DNA of 37,922 nucleotides. Origin: Pyrinomonadaceae bacterium. Its GTDB lineage: Bacteria; Acidobacteriota; Blastocatellia; Pyrinomonadales; Pyrinomonadaceae. Location: contig JAICGZ010000019.1 of the NCBI GenBank assembly GCA_025922875.1, forward strand, positions 1 to 37,922, written 5' to 3'. A program made the position numbers and the translations under genes. Of the stretch, positions 18,907 through 27,465 are shown piece after piece (positions within the stretch are counted from its first letter, which is position 1; every line of letters starts with the position of its first letter). The notes under the pieces were generated by a model that saw only the letters and a program-made list of their open reading frames with translations, was not told where the DNA came from and searched no databases.

Positions 18907-19911
18907 TCAACCGCCGATAAAGCTCATGGTCCGTGAGGGGGCCACGAAACCCGGATCGTTGATGAAATGGCGCGGCTCCTTTTTCAGTATTACTGATTCG
19001 ATGTATTCAATAATCTCATCGCGCGATGCGCCGCTGCGTACCACGTCCCGCAACGAGTGTTCGACCGTTGAAAACAAACAAGTACGAATCTGACCGTCTG
19101 CGGTCAGACGTATGCGTGAACACGCGCCGCAGAATGGCTCAGTTACAGGTGCGATGATTCCGATTTCACCCGGAGCGCCGTCTGCGAAACGATAACGCGA
19201 CGACGTTTCAGAACCTCGCTCGACTTCCAAAGGAACAAGCGGAAAGCGCTCGCTGATTCGATCGCGAATCTCCTTTCCGGAAACGACGTCTTCGCGCGAC
19301 CACTCGTGCCCGGAATCGAGTGGCATGAATTCAATGAAGCGCATCTTCACGTTGTATTCACGAGCAAACGCGGCGAAGTCGGCAACCTCATCTTCGTTGT
19401 GCCCGCGCACGATCACCGCATTGATCTTTATCGGTTCGAGTCGAGCTTCTTTGGCCGCCGTGATGCCCGCGAGCACTTTGTCCAACACGTCCACGCCGGT
19501 CATCCGTTTGAAGACATCTCGTTTCAAACTGTCGAGACTAATCGTGACGCGGTCGAGCCCGGCATCTTTCAAACCCTGTGCACGCTCCGGCAAATAGTAG
19601 CCGTTGGTTGTCAGCGCCAAATCGTGCAGGCCGGATACTTTTAACCTCGCGAGTTTCCTGATGATCGTCTCGATGTCACGCCGCAACATCGGTTCGCCGC
19701 CAGTCAGCCTGATCTTCTCGATGCCAAGCGCCACGAATATCTCGCAAACGTATTCAATCTCTTCGTACGAGAGCATCTGCTCTTTCGGCGCGATTGGTGG
19801 TTCTCCGTGAGGGAGACAGTAGAAACAGCGGAAATTACAACGATCCGTCAGCGAAACGCGCAGATCGCGAATCTGTCGATTGTAGGAGTCCCTTAGCATC
19901 ATGGAAATCAT
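18907..19911 (-). CDS. moaA: GTP 3',8-cyclase MoaA
   Basis: 334 residues. MoaA is a radical SAM enzyme that starts molybdenum cofactor synthesis by rearranging GTP. The N-terminal 4Fe-4S motif is CNFRCFYC (Cys25, Cys29, Cys32), followed by RLTGGEPMLRRD. The C-terminal second cluster is CGACSRIRLTADGQIRTC. The C-terminus has MSFIGG with the Gly-Gly end needed for activity. There is no other moa, moe or molybdoenzyme gene in the window. It lies 18 bp downstream of an amidohydrolase gene on the same strand. The start at 19911 has no clear ribosome binding site; ATG 19902 or 19899 are possible. Confidence 0.97.
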   Translation of the reverse strand: MISMMLRDSYNRQIRDLRVSLTDRCNFRCFYCLPHGEPPIAPKEQMLSYEEIEYVCEIFVALGIEKIRLTGGEPMLRRDIETIIRKLARLKVSGLHDLALTTNGYYLPERAQGLKDAGLDRVTISLDSLKRDVFKRMTGVDVLDKVLAGITAAKEARLEPIKINAVIVRGHNEDEVADFAAFAREYNVKMRFIEFMPLDSGHEWSREDVVSGKEIRDRISERFPLVPLEVERGSETSSRYRFADGAPGEIGIIAPVTEPFCGACSRIRLTADGQIRTCLFSTVEHSLRDVVRSGASRDEIIEYIESVILKKEPRHFINDPGFVAPSRTMSFIGG

Positions 19912-19929
19912 ACTATTTGGGCCGCGGAT

Positions 19930-21105
19930 TTACACGGACAGGGACGGATTGGTCATGAAGATGGAAGCCGGCAATCGGCGGGAGGTCTGAGGATGCTTCA
20001 AAGTGCGTTTCAGAACGAAATCGAAAAGCAGCGGATTGTAATCGTAAATCTCCCTGAGGCATTCACCTTCCGACCGCGTGAGATAGCCTTGCTTCACCAG
20101 CGGCCGCGTTCGGATCAGGACATTTACAGCCGGCAGCGGATAGTCGCTTCCGTTCACAAGTCTTTCGTGCAGATCTTCGCGAGCAAGAATCGTTTGCAGA
20201 GGTTTCCCGGCGCGGTTAAATTGCGTCATCGCTGATATCTCGCCAAAGACCAATCCTTCGTATCGTTTCTCATCCATCAAACGCAAAAACAGCTCGAAAT
20301 TATGGACCTGCTTTCGATCTTTGCTGTCAAGATCTTCATTCGTTCCCAGCCCGGCGCAGTGAGCCACGATCACCTTGATGCCGTGGTCCAACGCACGTCG
20401 CAGCAACAGCGGATTGCCGAGTTTCTGATCTTCTTCAGCCTCTACCGCTTTCTCCTCGCCGCCATGACTCAGCAGTATCAGATCGAGTTCCTTCATCTTC
20501 TGATAAAACGGGTCGCACTGCGGATCAGAAGGATCGATTCCCATCGCGTTTGGCAGCCACTTCACAATACGCGCGCCACGTTGTGCCCACTTCTCGAGTT
20601 CGCTAATCGCATCGGGCCGGTAAGGATTGACGGAAATGTTTGGCACAAACAACTCCGGATAGCGCTCGGCCAGTTCAAACACATACTCGTTAGGAGCATA
20701 AAACTCAGTCTTCTCGAGATTGACCGATCCATCTCTGCGGTAATGTTTGTCGAATGCAAGCAGGCGATGCTTGCCGTGTCCGCGGATGTTACGCACCAGG
20801 TTCACGAGCCGTTCAACCAGTTGCGCATCAGCTTGAGCTTCGTCCGTAGCACCAGCCGAGCTCATGTAGACTTTGAATTTGAGACGATGAAATGGATGTT
20901 TCCACGTTCGCATTTTTGGATTGACGAAAGTATTCGTTCCGCCGACTCCGAGACCAGCGACGTGTACATGATGATCGATCAACTTGCCGGGATCTATATC
21001 GTCGAAGGCGCGGCTCACCAGGTCGGAGGATTTAGCAGTGAGTTTATGGTCCAACTCTTCCGGTTGTCGTTTGAAGGCGCCGCCGATGGAATGAATGAGA
21101 CACAT
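19930..21105 (-). CDS. Metal-dependent amidohydrolase (TIM barrel)
   Basis: 391 residues of the amidohydrolase-2 type. The first metal motif is IDHHVHVAG, then IVKWLPNAMGID, LLSHGGEE, VIVAHCAGLG and VNGSDYPLP with the terminal metal Asp. Such proteins hydrolyse or decarboxylate small cyclic or carboxylated substrates; the sequence does not show which. It contains many charged residues and no signal peptide, so it is cytoplasmic. Its start is 6 bp after the stop of the thioesterase gene and no ribosome binding site is seen, which suggests coupling. An open frame of 348 residues on the other strand (20302-21348) is a shadow of this gene. Confidence 0.88.
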   Translation of the reverse strand: MCLIHSIGGAFKRQPEELDHKLTAKSSDLVSRAFDDIDPGKLIDHHVHVAGLGVGGTNTFVNPKMRTWKHPFHRLKFKVYMSSAGATDEAQADAQLVERLVNLVRNIRGHGKHRLLAFDKHYRRDGSVNLEKTEFYAPNEYVFELAERYPELFVPNISVNPYRPDAISELEKWAQRGARIVKWLPNAMGIDPSDPQCDPFYQKMKELDLILLSHGGEEKAVEAEEDQKLGNPLLLRRALDHGIKVIVAHCAGLGTNEDLDSKDRKQVHNFELFLRLMDEKRYEGLVFGEISAMTQFNRAGKPLQTILAREDLHERLVNGSDYPLPAVNVLIRTRPLVKQGYLTRSEGECLREIYDYNPLLFDFVLKRTLKHPQTSRRLPASIFMTNPSLSV

Positions 21106-21111
21106 TTTGAG

Positions 21112-21540
21112 TTACTGAAGACACATCATCGTGCCCAGCATGGTCGCTACGAGCTCATGCCGGCCGCTCTGATACGACCCAAACACGTCCGCGCGAACGA
21201 CCGTCAATGTCCTTCCAGACTTTACTACTTCCGCCACAGCCAAAAACACTTCGCCTTTCGCCGGCCGCAGGAGATTTACTTTGAACTCGACACTCAAGAC
21301 TTCCGACGCTGGAGGCATCAAGGTGTACGCAGCGTATCCGCACGCTGAGTCAGCTATAGTCGTCACTATTCCTGCGTGCAAGTAGCCGTGCTGCTGGGTC
21401 AGGTCGGGTCGATACGGTAACGTTATCTCAACGACTCCCGGTTCAACACGGCTCAATTGCGCGCCGATAAGTCCCATGATCGTTTGTTTTGCGAAGCTCG
21501 CTTTGATCTCTTCCGCGAAGGAGGGATTAGGTGGCGTCAT
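21112..21540 (-). CDS. PaaI-type hotdog thioesterase
   Basis: 142 residues with the hotdog-fold pattern QQHGYLHAGIVTTIADSACG, where the HG and the downstream Asp belong to the PaaI/YbgC-like active site, and VEFKVNLLRPAKGE. These enzymes hydrolyse acyl-CoA esters, often aromatic or short-chain. There is no signal peptide. The gene lies 6 bp after queG and 6 bp before the amidohydrolase, so it belongs to the same transcript. The substrate cannot be deduced. The start ATG at 21540 has no clear ribosome binding site. Confidence 0.9.
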   Translation of the reverse strand: MTPPNPSFAEEIKASFAKQTIMGLIGAQLSRVEPGVVEITLPYRPDLTQQHGYLHAGIVTTIADSACGYAAYTLMPPASEVLSVEFKVNLLRPAKGEVFLAVAEVVKSGRTLTVVRADVFGSYQSGRHELVATMLGTMMCLQ

Positions 21541-21546
21541 TAAGAT

Positions 21547-22488
21547 TCAGGCCGCGGAGGAACGCGGATGATCGCAGCTTAAAGCCCGGGCATTGCGCTG
21601 TAAACCCGCCAGCTTTGCGCGCTTCATCGCACTGCCGCGAAAACGCGCCGCATAACTTTCGGGCGTGAGTTCGAGTATGTCAGCAAGGTCCGCATTCACG
21701 TTTCCTGTTCGCGGCGCGAATCGTGATTCCGCGGCAGGTTCTTCAAAACGGTTCCACGGGCAAACATCCTGGCAAACGTCGCAGCCGTACAGCCACCCAG
21801 ACAAATCCATTTCCGAAGGCAACTCAGGCGCGCGCAGTTCGATGGTCGCGTACGAAATGCACCTGTTTGAATCGACTACGTAAGGCTCGGTGATCGCGTT
21901 GGTGGGGCAGGCATCGATGCAAAGCGTGCACGTACCGCAGTGGTCTTCGATGCGCTCGGTATCGTAATCGAGTTCGAGATTGAGAAGCAGTTCGCCAATA
22001 AACACCCACGAGCCATGCTCAGGAGTTATCAGATTCGAGTGTTTGCCGAGCCAGCCCAGCCCCGCGCGCACTGCCCACGCTTTATCCATCGTCGGCTGGA
22101 TATCAACACAAATCTTTCCTTCGGTCTGTGGATCTTGCTCGCGGATCCACGAAAGCAGCGACGTGAGTTTGGTCTTCACCACGTCATGATAGTCGTCACC
22201 CCAGGCATAGCGGGAGACTTTTCCGGTTGTTGAGCTTTGCTGGTGCTGGTGAGGTGTGAAGTAGTTGAGTGCTACAACTACGACTGAGCGCGCCGGCGGA
22301 AAGATCTCTGACGGGTTGATACGTTTCTGGACGTCTCGCGACATCCAGCCCATCTCGCCGTGATAGCCGCGCGCCAGCCACTCGTTCAATCGGCGCCCCT
22401 CGTCTTCAAGCGAGGAGGCGCCGACAATTCCGACCTTGTTGAATCCCTCCAGGAGGGCGCGTTCCTTGATGTTGCGTGCCGAAATCAC
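21547..22488 (-). CDS. queG: Epoxyqueuosine reductase QueG
   Basis: 313 residues. QueG uses cobalamin and two 4Fe-4S clusters to reduce epoxyqueuosine to queuosine in tRNA. The N-terminal domain contains YHGEMGWM, VVVVALNYF and SRYAWGDDYHDV; the cluster motifs are CGTCTLCIDACPTNA and CDVCQDVCPWN. The C-terminus stops soon after, so the HEAT-like extension seen in some members is absent, as in the short form. The start is GTG 22488, which overlaps the TGA of the upstream exported-protein gene by 4 bp (GTGA). No other queuosine gene is in the window. Confidence 0.95.
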   Translation of the reverse strand: MISARNIKERALLEGFNKVGIVGASSLEDEGRRLNEWLARGYHGEMGWMSRDVQKRINPSEIFPPARSVVVVALNYFTPHQHQQSSTTGKVSRYAWGDDYHDVVKTKLTSLLSWIREQDPQTEGKICVDIQPTMDKAWAVRAGLGWLGKHSNLITPEHGSWVFIGELLLNLELDYDTERIEDHCGTCTLCIDACPTNAITEPYVVDSNRCISYATIELRAPELPSEMDLSGWLYGCDVCQDVCPWNRFEEPAAESRFAPRTGNVNADLADILELTPESYAARFRGSAMKRAKLAGLQRNARALSCDHPRSSAA

Positions 22489-22988
22489 TGCGGAGGTAAT
22501 GCCTGGATCGTTACTGTGACAATGGGAGTATCGCCCGCTGTCCGGCTGTATGAAACCCAGTAACCTGCCTTCGGATATCGAACCAATTTGTACTTCGATC
22601 CATCGGGTTTTGAATCGAAATCAGCACCGAATACTTGTTGTGGAGTGATCACTTCGCTCGCGCCGCTCAAGAAGTCGACCGAGATGGCAGTGACCTTGTT
22701 GGTTGCCTTATCGTAAAGGACCTGGCAGGTTTCATTTTCACCAAAAACATAGAAGTCCTGCTCTTCTCCCTTGTTGGCTGGATTGCCGAGTTTCTTGCGC
22801 ACTTCGTCGGCGAGCCATCCGATTTTGACACCGCGGTAGTCGAGAAATACCGGCTCTTCAGCCGGGGTTGCGACGTTAGATTTTCGAGTGGTTTGAGCGA
22901 ACGATACCCCGAAAATAGTCAGACTGATCACCACAAGCAAAGCTCGATTCAGTAACCAGAATTTTGAGGGTCTCAAAAGGCGAGTCAT
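22485..22988 (-). CDS. Exported hypothetical protein before queG
   Basis: 167 residues from ATG 22988, chosen for the strong AAAGGAGT 5 bp upstream. A signal peptide follows (LLVVISLTIFGVSFAQ). The mature part begins with a disordered stretch, then LDYRGVKIGWLADEVRKKLG, FGENETCQVLYD and IPDGSKYKLVRYPKAGYWVS-like strands; the order of short beta-strands recalls small periplasmic beta-rich proteins, but I do not recognise a family. It is the first gene of the minus-strand run that includes queG, with a 4-bp overlap. The 250 bp before it hold no other gene; they should contain the promoter and that of the divergent lipoprotein gene. Confidence 0.8.
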   Translation of the reverse strand: MTRLLRPSKFWLLNRALLVVISLTIFGVSFAQTTRKSNVATPAEEPVFLDYRGVKIGWLADEVRKKLGNPANKGEEQDFYVFGENETCQVLYDKATNKVTAISVDFLSGASEVITPQQVFGADFDSKPDGSKYKLVRYPKAGYWVSYSRTAGDTPIVTVTIQALPPQ

Positions 22989-23240
22989 GGTTACTCCTTT
23001 CCAAAAATACGTGTTCACAACAAACAGGTAGGAAGCAATACCTTAGGAAGCAGTTCAATATACTACTCAGCCTCCACACGGTTTACTTTTATATGTCGCG
23101 AACAATAATCCGAAGAAATGGCGATGTCAACATCTCGAAGGCAGTCTCCAAAATCTTGACTCGGGCGGGCCGTTTGACGTAGAAGCAGAGTGCTTTTGCG
23201 GTCCCATCAATTCATCGTGGAACAAAGGAGTCGAGATTAA

Positions 23241-23801
23241 ATGAACAGAAGCGCACTCGCGTTGTTTGTAGCACTGACCGTCCTGTTTCTGGCTGCCTGT
23301 CAACCAGCCACCGATACAAATCGTAATCTGGCCGCGGCGAGTTCGACTCCCGCAAAAGAGACGTTCGATCCCGCGGCGATCGAGGCCGAATTGTTGAAAC
23401 TTGAACGGGAATGGGCGGCCGCGGCCAAGAACAAGGACGCGGAAACGGCCAGACGAATAGTTGCGGACGATGCGGTTCTGGTCTATCCGGATGGAACAAC
23501 GGGCACGAAAGCTGACGAGGTTCGCACTATCGAATCCGGCGCCATCACCGCGGATGAATGGGAGATGGTGGAATCAAAGGTTACCGTGATCGATGCGGAC
23601 GCGGCGTTCATCACCGGGCGAAGCACTATAAAAAATGGAAAGTACAAAGATCCTAATCAGGCGAGACCGATAGATATCAGCGGTGAGTATCGTTTTCTGG
23701 ATGTCTACGCACGGCGGAATGGCAGGTGGCAGGTAGTGGCTTCACAAGCGACAAGGATCGCTAATCCTGCTCCGAGCCCGAGGACGAGTCCAACCCCTTA
23801 A
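23241..23801 (+). CDS. DUF4440/SnoaL-like lipoprotein
   Basis: 186 residues with a lipoprotein signal: hydrophobic core ending FLAACQ, where Cys is the likely lipidation site. After a Ala/Ser/Thr linker comes a SnoaL/DUF4440-like cone: LEREWAAAAKNKDAETARRIV, DDAVLVYPDG, then ITGRS, YRFLDVYARRNGRWQVVASQ. These domains bind small ligands or act as steroid isomerase-like folds; the function here is unknown. AAAGGAG lies 10 bp upstream of ATG 23241. TTGACT at 23156 with TAGAAG at 23180 could be a weak promoter. A Pro/Ser tail ends the protein, and the stop touches hairpin C1. Confidence 0.85.
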   Translation: MNRSALALFVALTVLFLAACQPATDTNRNLAAASSTPAKETFDPAAIEAELLKLEREWAAAAKNKDAETARRIVADDAVLVYPDGTTGTKADEVRTIESGAITADEWEMVESKVTVIDADAAFITGRSTIKNGKYKDPNQARPIDISGEYRFLDVYARRNGRWQVVASQATRIANPAPSPRTSPTP

Positions 23802-23864
23802 CAGGATTCACATGATTTTTACAGGATGTATCTTGTAAATCCTGAAGAATCCTGCAAATCATGT
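23801..23864. repeat. Hairpin repeat C, copy 1
   Basis: ACATGATTTTTACAGGAT (23810-23827) and ATCCTGCAAATCATGT (23849-23864) are imperfect inverted repeats; ACAGGAT occurs at 23801 and 23821. The element separates the convergent lipoprotein and amrS genes. It begins at the last base of the lipoprotein TAA and contains the amrS TGA (23859-23861). Confidence 0.7.
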
Positions 23865-24932
23865 CCAAATGCCGGGTATTGTTGTAGAGCACTTCGGGCA
23901 ACGGCCGTCGCTCGTGACCTTCACCTGTCGAATCAAGTAACCGAAGCGCTCAACTAACAACTCGTCGCACGACGGGCAATAGGTGTTTTCCCATCGACCC
24001 ACTCTGCCCGGAAGATTTCCGGCGTAGATGTAGCGGAGCCCAGCTTCACGACCGATTTCACAAGCCCGGATCAACTGCTCGGCAGTGGTGTTTGAGTTTT
24101 CAGTCATCCGGTAGTCCTGGTGAAAAGCCGTCACGTGCCAGGGTATGTCAGGAGAAACTGAAGCAATGAACTCAGCAGCACGACGCAACTCATCCTCGGA
24201 GTCGTTAAAACCCGGAATGACGAGCGTGACAATCTCTTCCCAGAAGCCGCGTTCGTGAACCATCTTCACTGTATCGAGAATATTGTCGACCACGCCGCCC
24301 AGCTGCCGGTAGTTCTTGTCGTTCATCGACTTCAAATCGATCTTGTAACAATCAGTCCAGGGGCGCAGATAGTCGAGCACTTGCGGCGTGGCGTTGCCAT
24401 TGGAAATGAAGGCCGTTCGAAAACCCGCGGGCCGCGCCTTCTGAAAAACCTCGACTGCCCATTCGGCGGTGATCAGCGGTTCGTTATAGCTGCTGCCGAC
24501 CATCGCGGCGCCATACGCTTTGGCCATCGTGACCAGTCGCTCTGCTGAAACCATTGTCGGACTGGTACCCGCGGAGTCGTCGCGCAAAGCTTGAGACGTG
24601 AGCCAGTTCTGGCAATAGGCACAATGCAGATCGCAGCCCAGCATGCCGAAGGTCAAAGTATCGGAGCCGGGTAAAACGTGGAAAAAAGGCTTTTTCTCAG
24701 TCGGATCGCAGGCAAGGGCGGCGACGTAATTCGTCGGCACACGCAGGTGGCCGCCTTCATTGAACCTGACCTTGCAGATGCCGCGTTTACCCTCCTTGAT
24801 CAAGCATCGATGCCCACAGGCATAGCACTTTAGCGCGCCCGCATCGAGATGTTCCGTCAACTCGGGCGCACCTTCGGTGGTCATTGAATCGAGGACAGCC
24901 GCGAGTGGTGCTGATTGAGTAGTTACTGGCAT
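23859..24932 (-). CDS. amrS: AmmeMemoRadiSam-system radical SAM enzyme (AmrS-like)
   Basis: 357 residues. The radical SAM cluster motif is CDLHCAYC (Cys100, Cys104, Cys107), preceded by a Cys-rich leader CYACGHRC and GICKVR, and followed by SSYNEPLIT, the DLKSMND block and TAFHQDYRM. The C-terminus has a CPxC pair and RCPKC, a small zinc-ribbon-like element. This matches AmrS (TIGR04337-type). The family usually accompanies AmmeMemo proteins AmrA and AmrB, which are not in the window; related enzymes are also called PflA-like. The chemical target is not known. Its stop is inside hairpin C1. Confidence 0.9.
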   Translation of the reverse strand: MPVTTQSAPLAAVLDSMTTEGAPELTEHLDAGALKCYACGHRCLIKEGKRGICKVRFNEGGHLRVPTNYVAALACDPTEKKPFFHVLPGSDTLTFGMLGCDLHCAYCQNWLTSQALRDDSAGTSPTMVSAERLVTMAKAYGAAMVGSSYNEPLITAEWAVEVFQKARPAGFRTAFISNGNATPQVLDYLRPWTDCYKIDLKSMNDKNYRQLGGVVDNILDTVKMVHERGFWEEIVTLVIPGFNDSEDELRRAAEFIASVSPDIPWHVTAFHQDYRMTENSNTTAEQLIRACEIGREAGLRYIYAGNLPGRVGRWENTYCPSCDELLVERFGYLIRQVKVTSDGRCPKCSTTIPGIWT

Positions 24933-24949
24933 TTCACGTATTTGGTGCT

Positions 24950-24979
24950 TTGTCGTTTATTCTTCGTTGCCAGTATCAT
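24950..24979 (+). promoter_or_regulatory. Possible promoter of the MBL hydrolase gene
   Basis: TTGTCG at 24950-24955 and TATCAT at 24974-24979 are 18 bp apart in the 59-bp divergent gap. With a start point about 7 bp downstream, the transcript would begin only a few bases before ATG 24992, which would be nearly leaderless and fits the lack of a ribosome binding site. Confidence 0.3.
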
Positions 24980-24991
24980 CCTACAACCACA

Positions 24992-25663
24992 ATGCTAATC
25001 GAAGAAATCACCGTCACTGCATTCCAGCAACACACTCGTATCCTCGCGTGTGAGAACACTAAACAGGCGATCTGCATCGACCCTGGGGACGAGGCCGAAC
25101 GAATCGTCGAAACTTTAGAGCGTCACGGTTTGACGCTACAGGCGATTGCTCTTACTCATGCACACCTCGATCACGTCGGCGGTGTCGCTGCGCTCAAGAA
25201 ACTCAAACCCGAAGCTAAAATCAACCTGCACAAAGCCGACGAGTTCATGTACAGGGCACTGCCGGATCAACCGGCGTGGATCGGCATCCCACGGGCGCAA
25301 TGGGCGGTGCTGGGCTTTACTTTTGAAGAACCGCCGGCTGTCGATGAGTATTGGACTGACGGCCAGAAATATCCGGTGGGCGAACTCGAATTCGAAGTGC
25401 TTCACTGTCCCGGTCACACGCCAGGGCATGTCGTTCTATACGAACCAACTGAACGAAAGGTGTTTGTCGGCGACGTGTTATTCGCCGGTTCGATTGGTCG
25501 GACTGATCTTCCTGGAGGTTCGACTGAGCAGTTGCTCAGCTCGATCAAGAACAAGCTGTTGACGCTTGGCGATGATGTGAAAGTTTATTCAGGACATGGA
25601 CCAGTTACTACTATCGGTGAAGAGCGATTAACTAATCCTTTTTTGACGGGTCGATACTTATGA
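24992..25663 (+). CDS. MBL-fold hydrolase (glyoxalase II-like)
   Basis: 223 residues from ATG 24992; a longer frame to 24950 would overlap the promoter region. The metallo-beta-lactamase motif is THAHLDHVGG (His56, His58, Asp60, His61), followed by HCPGHTPGH, VGDVLFAGSIGR-TD and YSGHGP, giving a complete set of zinc ligands. The size and order match YcbL/glyoxalase II-like hydrolases, which cleave S-acyl glutathione or similar thioesters. No signal peptide is present. No ribosome binding site precedes the ATG. Confidence 0.93.
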   Translation: MLIEEITVTAFQQHTRILACENTKQAICIDPGDEAERIVETLERHGLTLQAIALTHAHLDHVGGVAALKKLKPEAKINLHKADEFMYRALPDQPAWIGIPRAQWAVLGFTFEEPPAVDEYWTDGQKYPVGELEFEVLHCPGHTPGHVVLYEPTERKVFVGDVLFAGSIGRTDLPGGSTEQLLSSIKNKLLTLGDDVKVYSGHGPVTTIGEERLTNPFLTGRYL

Positions 25664-25697
25664 CAGGACGTTCCTGTCCAAACAACCTTTAATCCGG

Positions 25698-25895
25698 TCA
25701 TGACCTGAGGCGTTCGGCTTTCATCTCTTCCCACTTGTCCTTCTGATCGTCGTCCAACTGACTCGGTAAGGTGTCAACTGGAACGTTGTATCGCGCACAA
25801 AACTGTCGCCATAACACAAAGCGCAGATCATACTGGCCGGTGGAATCCGAAACAGAGTTATCGACTGGTGGTGGTTGGTTCTTCCCCTTGCTCAT
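25698..25895 (-). CDS. Small hypothetical protein
   Basis: 65 residues, with a polar disordered start (SKGKNQPPP) and a compact rest: LRFVLWRQFCARYNVP, then a highly charged helix DDDQKDKWEEMKAERLRS. I do not recognise a family. There is no clear ribosome binding site. The frame overlaps the end of the degraded anti-sigma reading frame by 38 bp, so the gene could be real or partly a by-product of that decay. It is the last small ORF before the MBL gene, convergent with it. Confidence 0.5.
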   Translation of the reverse strand: MSKGKNQPPPVDNSVSDSTGQYDLRFVLWRQFCARYNVPVDTLPSQLDDDQKDKWEEMKAERLRS

Positions 25896-25968
25896 AATGC
25901 GTGAGTTTAGCGGAAATTAGTTGATCTCGGAAGAGCGTAAGTAGATGGAACCGGTGGGCGCAGCAACC

Positions 25969-26210
25969 TTTGAGGCCTTGAGGCACAGTTGGAAGTTTGT
26001 TGGCCATTAACATCGCGTGACCCGATTGGTCGTAAGCGAGTTTTGCAGTCGCACCCGCGGCTGGATCCATTCCTTTAAGGTCAGTCACTTTCGCGCCCGG
26101 TGTATGATGGGCCGCTCCATGCTTCGCGGCAATCGCTCTCAGCAGTTCAACGTCGTCGTCTTGTGCTCGTTCAGGTCGCAAGAGTTTCGGGGAATATACG
26201 GGCGAGGAGG
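25969..26210 (-). pseudogene. Remnant of an RskA-type anti-sigma factor C-terminal domain
   Basis: Within a 132-residue open frame, the stretch at about 25969-26091 reads KVTDLKGMDPAAGATAKLAY, then DQSGHAMLMANKLPTVPQG. This resembles the C-terminal domain of RskA-type anti-sigma factors, where a strand with LxGxDPAxGATAxLxYD precedes LPPxPxGKxYQLW. After the PQG the match ends abruptly: the expected YQLW segment is absent, and the reading continues in unrelated residues. The N-terminal zinc anti-sigma domain and the membrane helix are also missing. The frame starts in hairpin A3. It looks like a truncated gene end; a stand-alone small protein is less likely. Confidence 0.55.
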
Positions 26211-26219
26211 CGAATTGGA

Positions 26220-26301
26220 TTTTTCCCGCAAAGGCGCAAAAAAGGCAAAGACGCAAAGAAGAAATTCTTAACTTTGCTTCTTTGCGCCTTTGCGGGAAAA
26301 A
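26220..26301. repeat. Hairpin repeat A, copy 3 (fbaB terminator)
   Basis: Arms 26220-26240 and 26281-26301 are perfectly complementary over 21 bp. The core is CCCGCAAAGGCGCAAA. It lies 5 bp beyond the fbaB stop codon and ends in a T-run when read on the minus strand, so it is well placed to terminate fbaB transcription. Confidence 0.88.
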
Positions 26302-26306
26302 TTTAA

Positions 26307-27407
26307 TTAAGCGACCGTGATTTCTTGCGCCAGGTAAACGTCCTGAATCGCATTCAACAACTGCACGCCTTCACTCATCGGACGCTGAAACGCCTTACGT
26401 CCCGAGATCAGTCCCATTCCGCCGCCGCGCTTGTTAATCACAGCCGTGCGCACTGCTTCCGCAAGGTCACTCGCGCCTTTCGATTCGCCGCCGGAGTTGA
26501 TTAAACCGCAGCGACCCATGTAGCAGTTGGCGACCTGGTATCGCACCAGATCGATCGGATTCTCACTTGTCAGCTTTTCGTAAACGAGCTTGCTCGTCTT
26601 TCCATAAGAACCGCCCAACGCAGCTTCCACCGATTTGTATCCGGCGTTTCGCTCGGGCAGCTTTTGCTTGATGATGTCAGCCTGAATCGTGACACCGAGG
26701 TGATTTGCCTGACCGGTGAGATCCGCCGAAGAGTGCATGTCGCCTTCCGGTGTTTTGAACTTCGGATTGCGAAGGTAACACCACAGGATACACGCCATTC
26801 CGAGTGAGTGTGCTTCGGCAAAGGCTTCGCTGATTTCGGTTATCTGTCGCGTAGATTCGTCAGAGCCAAAATATATCGTAGCACCAACAGCCACAGCTCC
26901 AAGATAGTGTGCTTCCTTAACGGTTCCAAACAACACCTGGTCGAACTTGTTCGGCAGCGTGAGTAGCTCGTTGTGGTTAATCTTCACGATGAAAGGAATT
27001 TTATGCGCATACTTGCGGCCGACTGTGCCGAGCACGCCGAAGGTTGAAGCCACTGCATTGCAGCCACCCTCGATGGCAAGCTTGATAATATTTTCCGGAT
27101 CGAAGTATTGCGGGTTCGGCGCAAAGGAGGCGCCGGCCGAATGTTCGATTCCCTGGTCCACCGGAAGAATTGAAAGATAACCAGTGCCCGCTAACCTGCC
27201 GTGATCAAATAGAGCCTGTAGCGAACGCAGGACCCTGGGCTGGCGATCGGAGATGCCCCAAACACGATCGACATAATCAGGCCCAGGAAGGTGCACATTC
27301 TCTTTCGGAATCGTCTGTGAGGTGTGCTCCAGTAGTTTAGAGGCGTCGGGTCCAAGTAGCTCTGCGATCCGCTCCACGGAATCCGAGCGTTGTAATTTGC
27401 TAACCAT
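26307..27407 (-). CDS. fbaB: Class I fructose-bisphosphate aldolase FbaB
   Basis: 366 residues from ATG 27407, which has a perfect AGGAGG 7 bp upstream; a frame to 27446 is rejected because it would overlap the promoter. This is the DhnA/FbaB-type aldolase that splits fructose 1,6-bisphosphate through a Schiff base. Blocks shared with E. coli FbaB include [44 protein letters not shown] (which I take to carry the Schiff-base Lys), [29 protein letters not shown] and [19 protein letters not shown]. It has its own promoter at 27436-27465 inside the end of the CCC1 gene. Glycolysis and gluconeogenesis. Confidence 0.97.
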   Translation of the reverse strand: MVSKLQRSDSVERIAELLGPDASKLLEHTSQTIPKENVHLPGPDYVDRVWGISDRQPRVLRSLQALFDHGRLAGTGYLSILPVDQGIEHSAGASFAPNPQYFDPENIIKLAIEGGCNAVASTFGVLGTVGRKYAHKIPFIVKINHNELLTLPNKFDQVLFGTVKEAHYLGAVAVGATIYFGSDESTRQITEISEAFAEAHSLGMACILWCYLRNPKFKTPEGDMHSSADLTGQANHLGVTIQADIIKQKLPERNAGYKSVEAALGGSYGKTSKLVYEKLTSENPIDLVRYQVANCYMGRCGLINSGGESKGASDLAEAVRTAVINKRGGGMGLISGRKAFQRPMSEGVQLLNAIQDVYLAQEITVA

Positions 27408-27435
27408 GCGTTTTCCTCCTGGTGGAATGAGGCGA

Positions 27436-27465
27436 ATTATATCCAAGATATCTTTTAGCCGCCAA
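27436..27465 (-). promoter_or_regulatory. Promoter of fbaB
   Basis: Read on the minus strand, a perfect TATAAT (27441-27436) is preceded at 18 bp by TTGGCG (27465-27460). The start point would be near 27429, giving a leader of about 22 bases that contains AGGAGG. The -35 lies within the last codons of the CCC1 gene. Confidence 0.5.

Noticed and set aside
20302-21348. Open frame of 348 residues on the plus strand
   Set aside because: It lies antisense to the amidohydrolase and thioesterase genes, both of which have clear family motifs. The antisense product shows no recognisable domain.
24950-24991. Upstream start for the MBL hydrolase
   Set aside because: The extra residues do not look like the family N-terminus, and the stretch contains the probable promoter.
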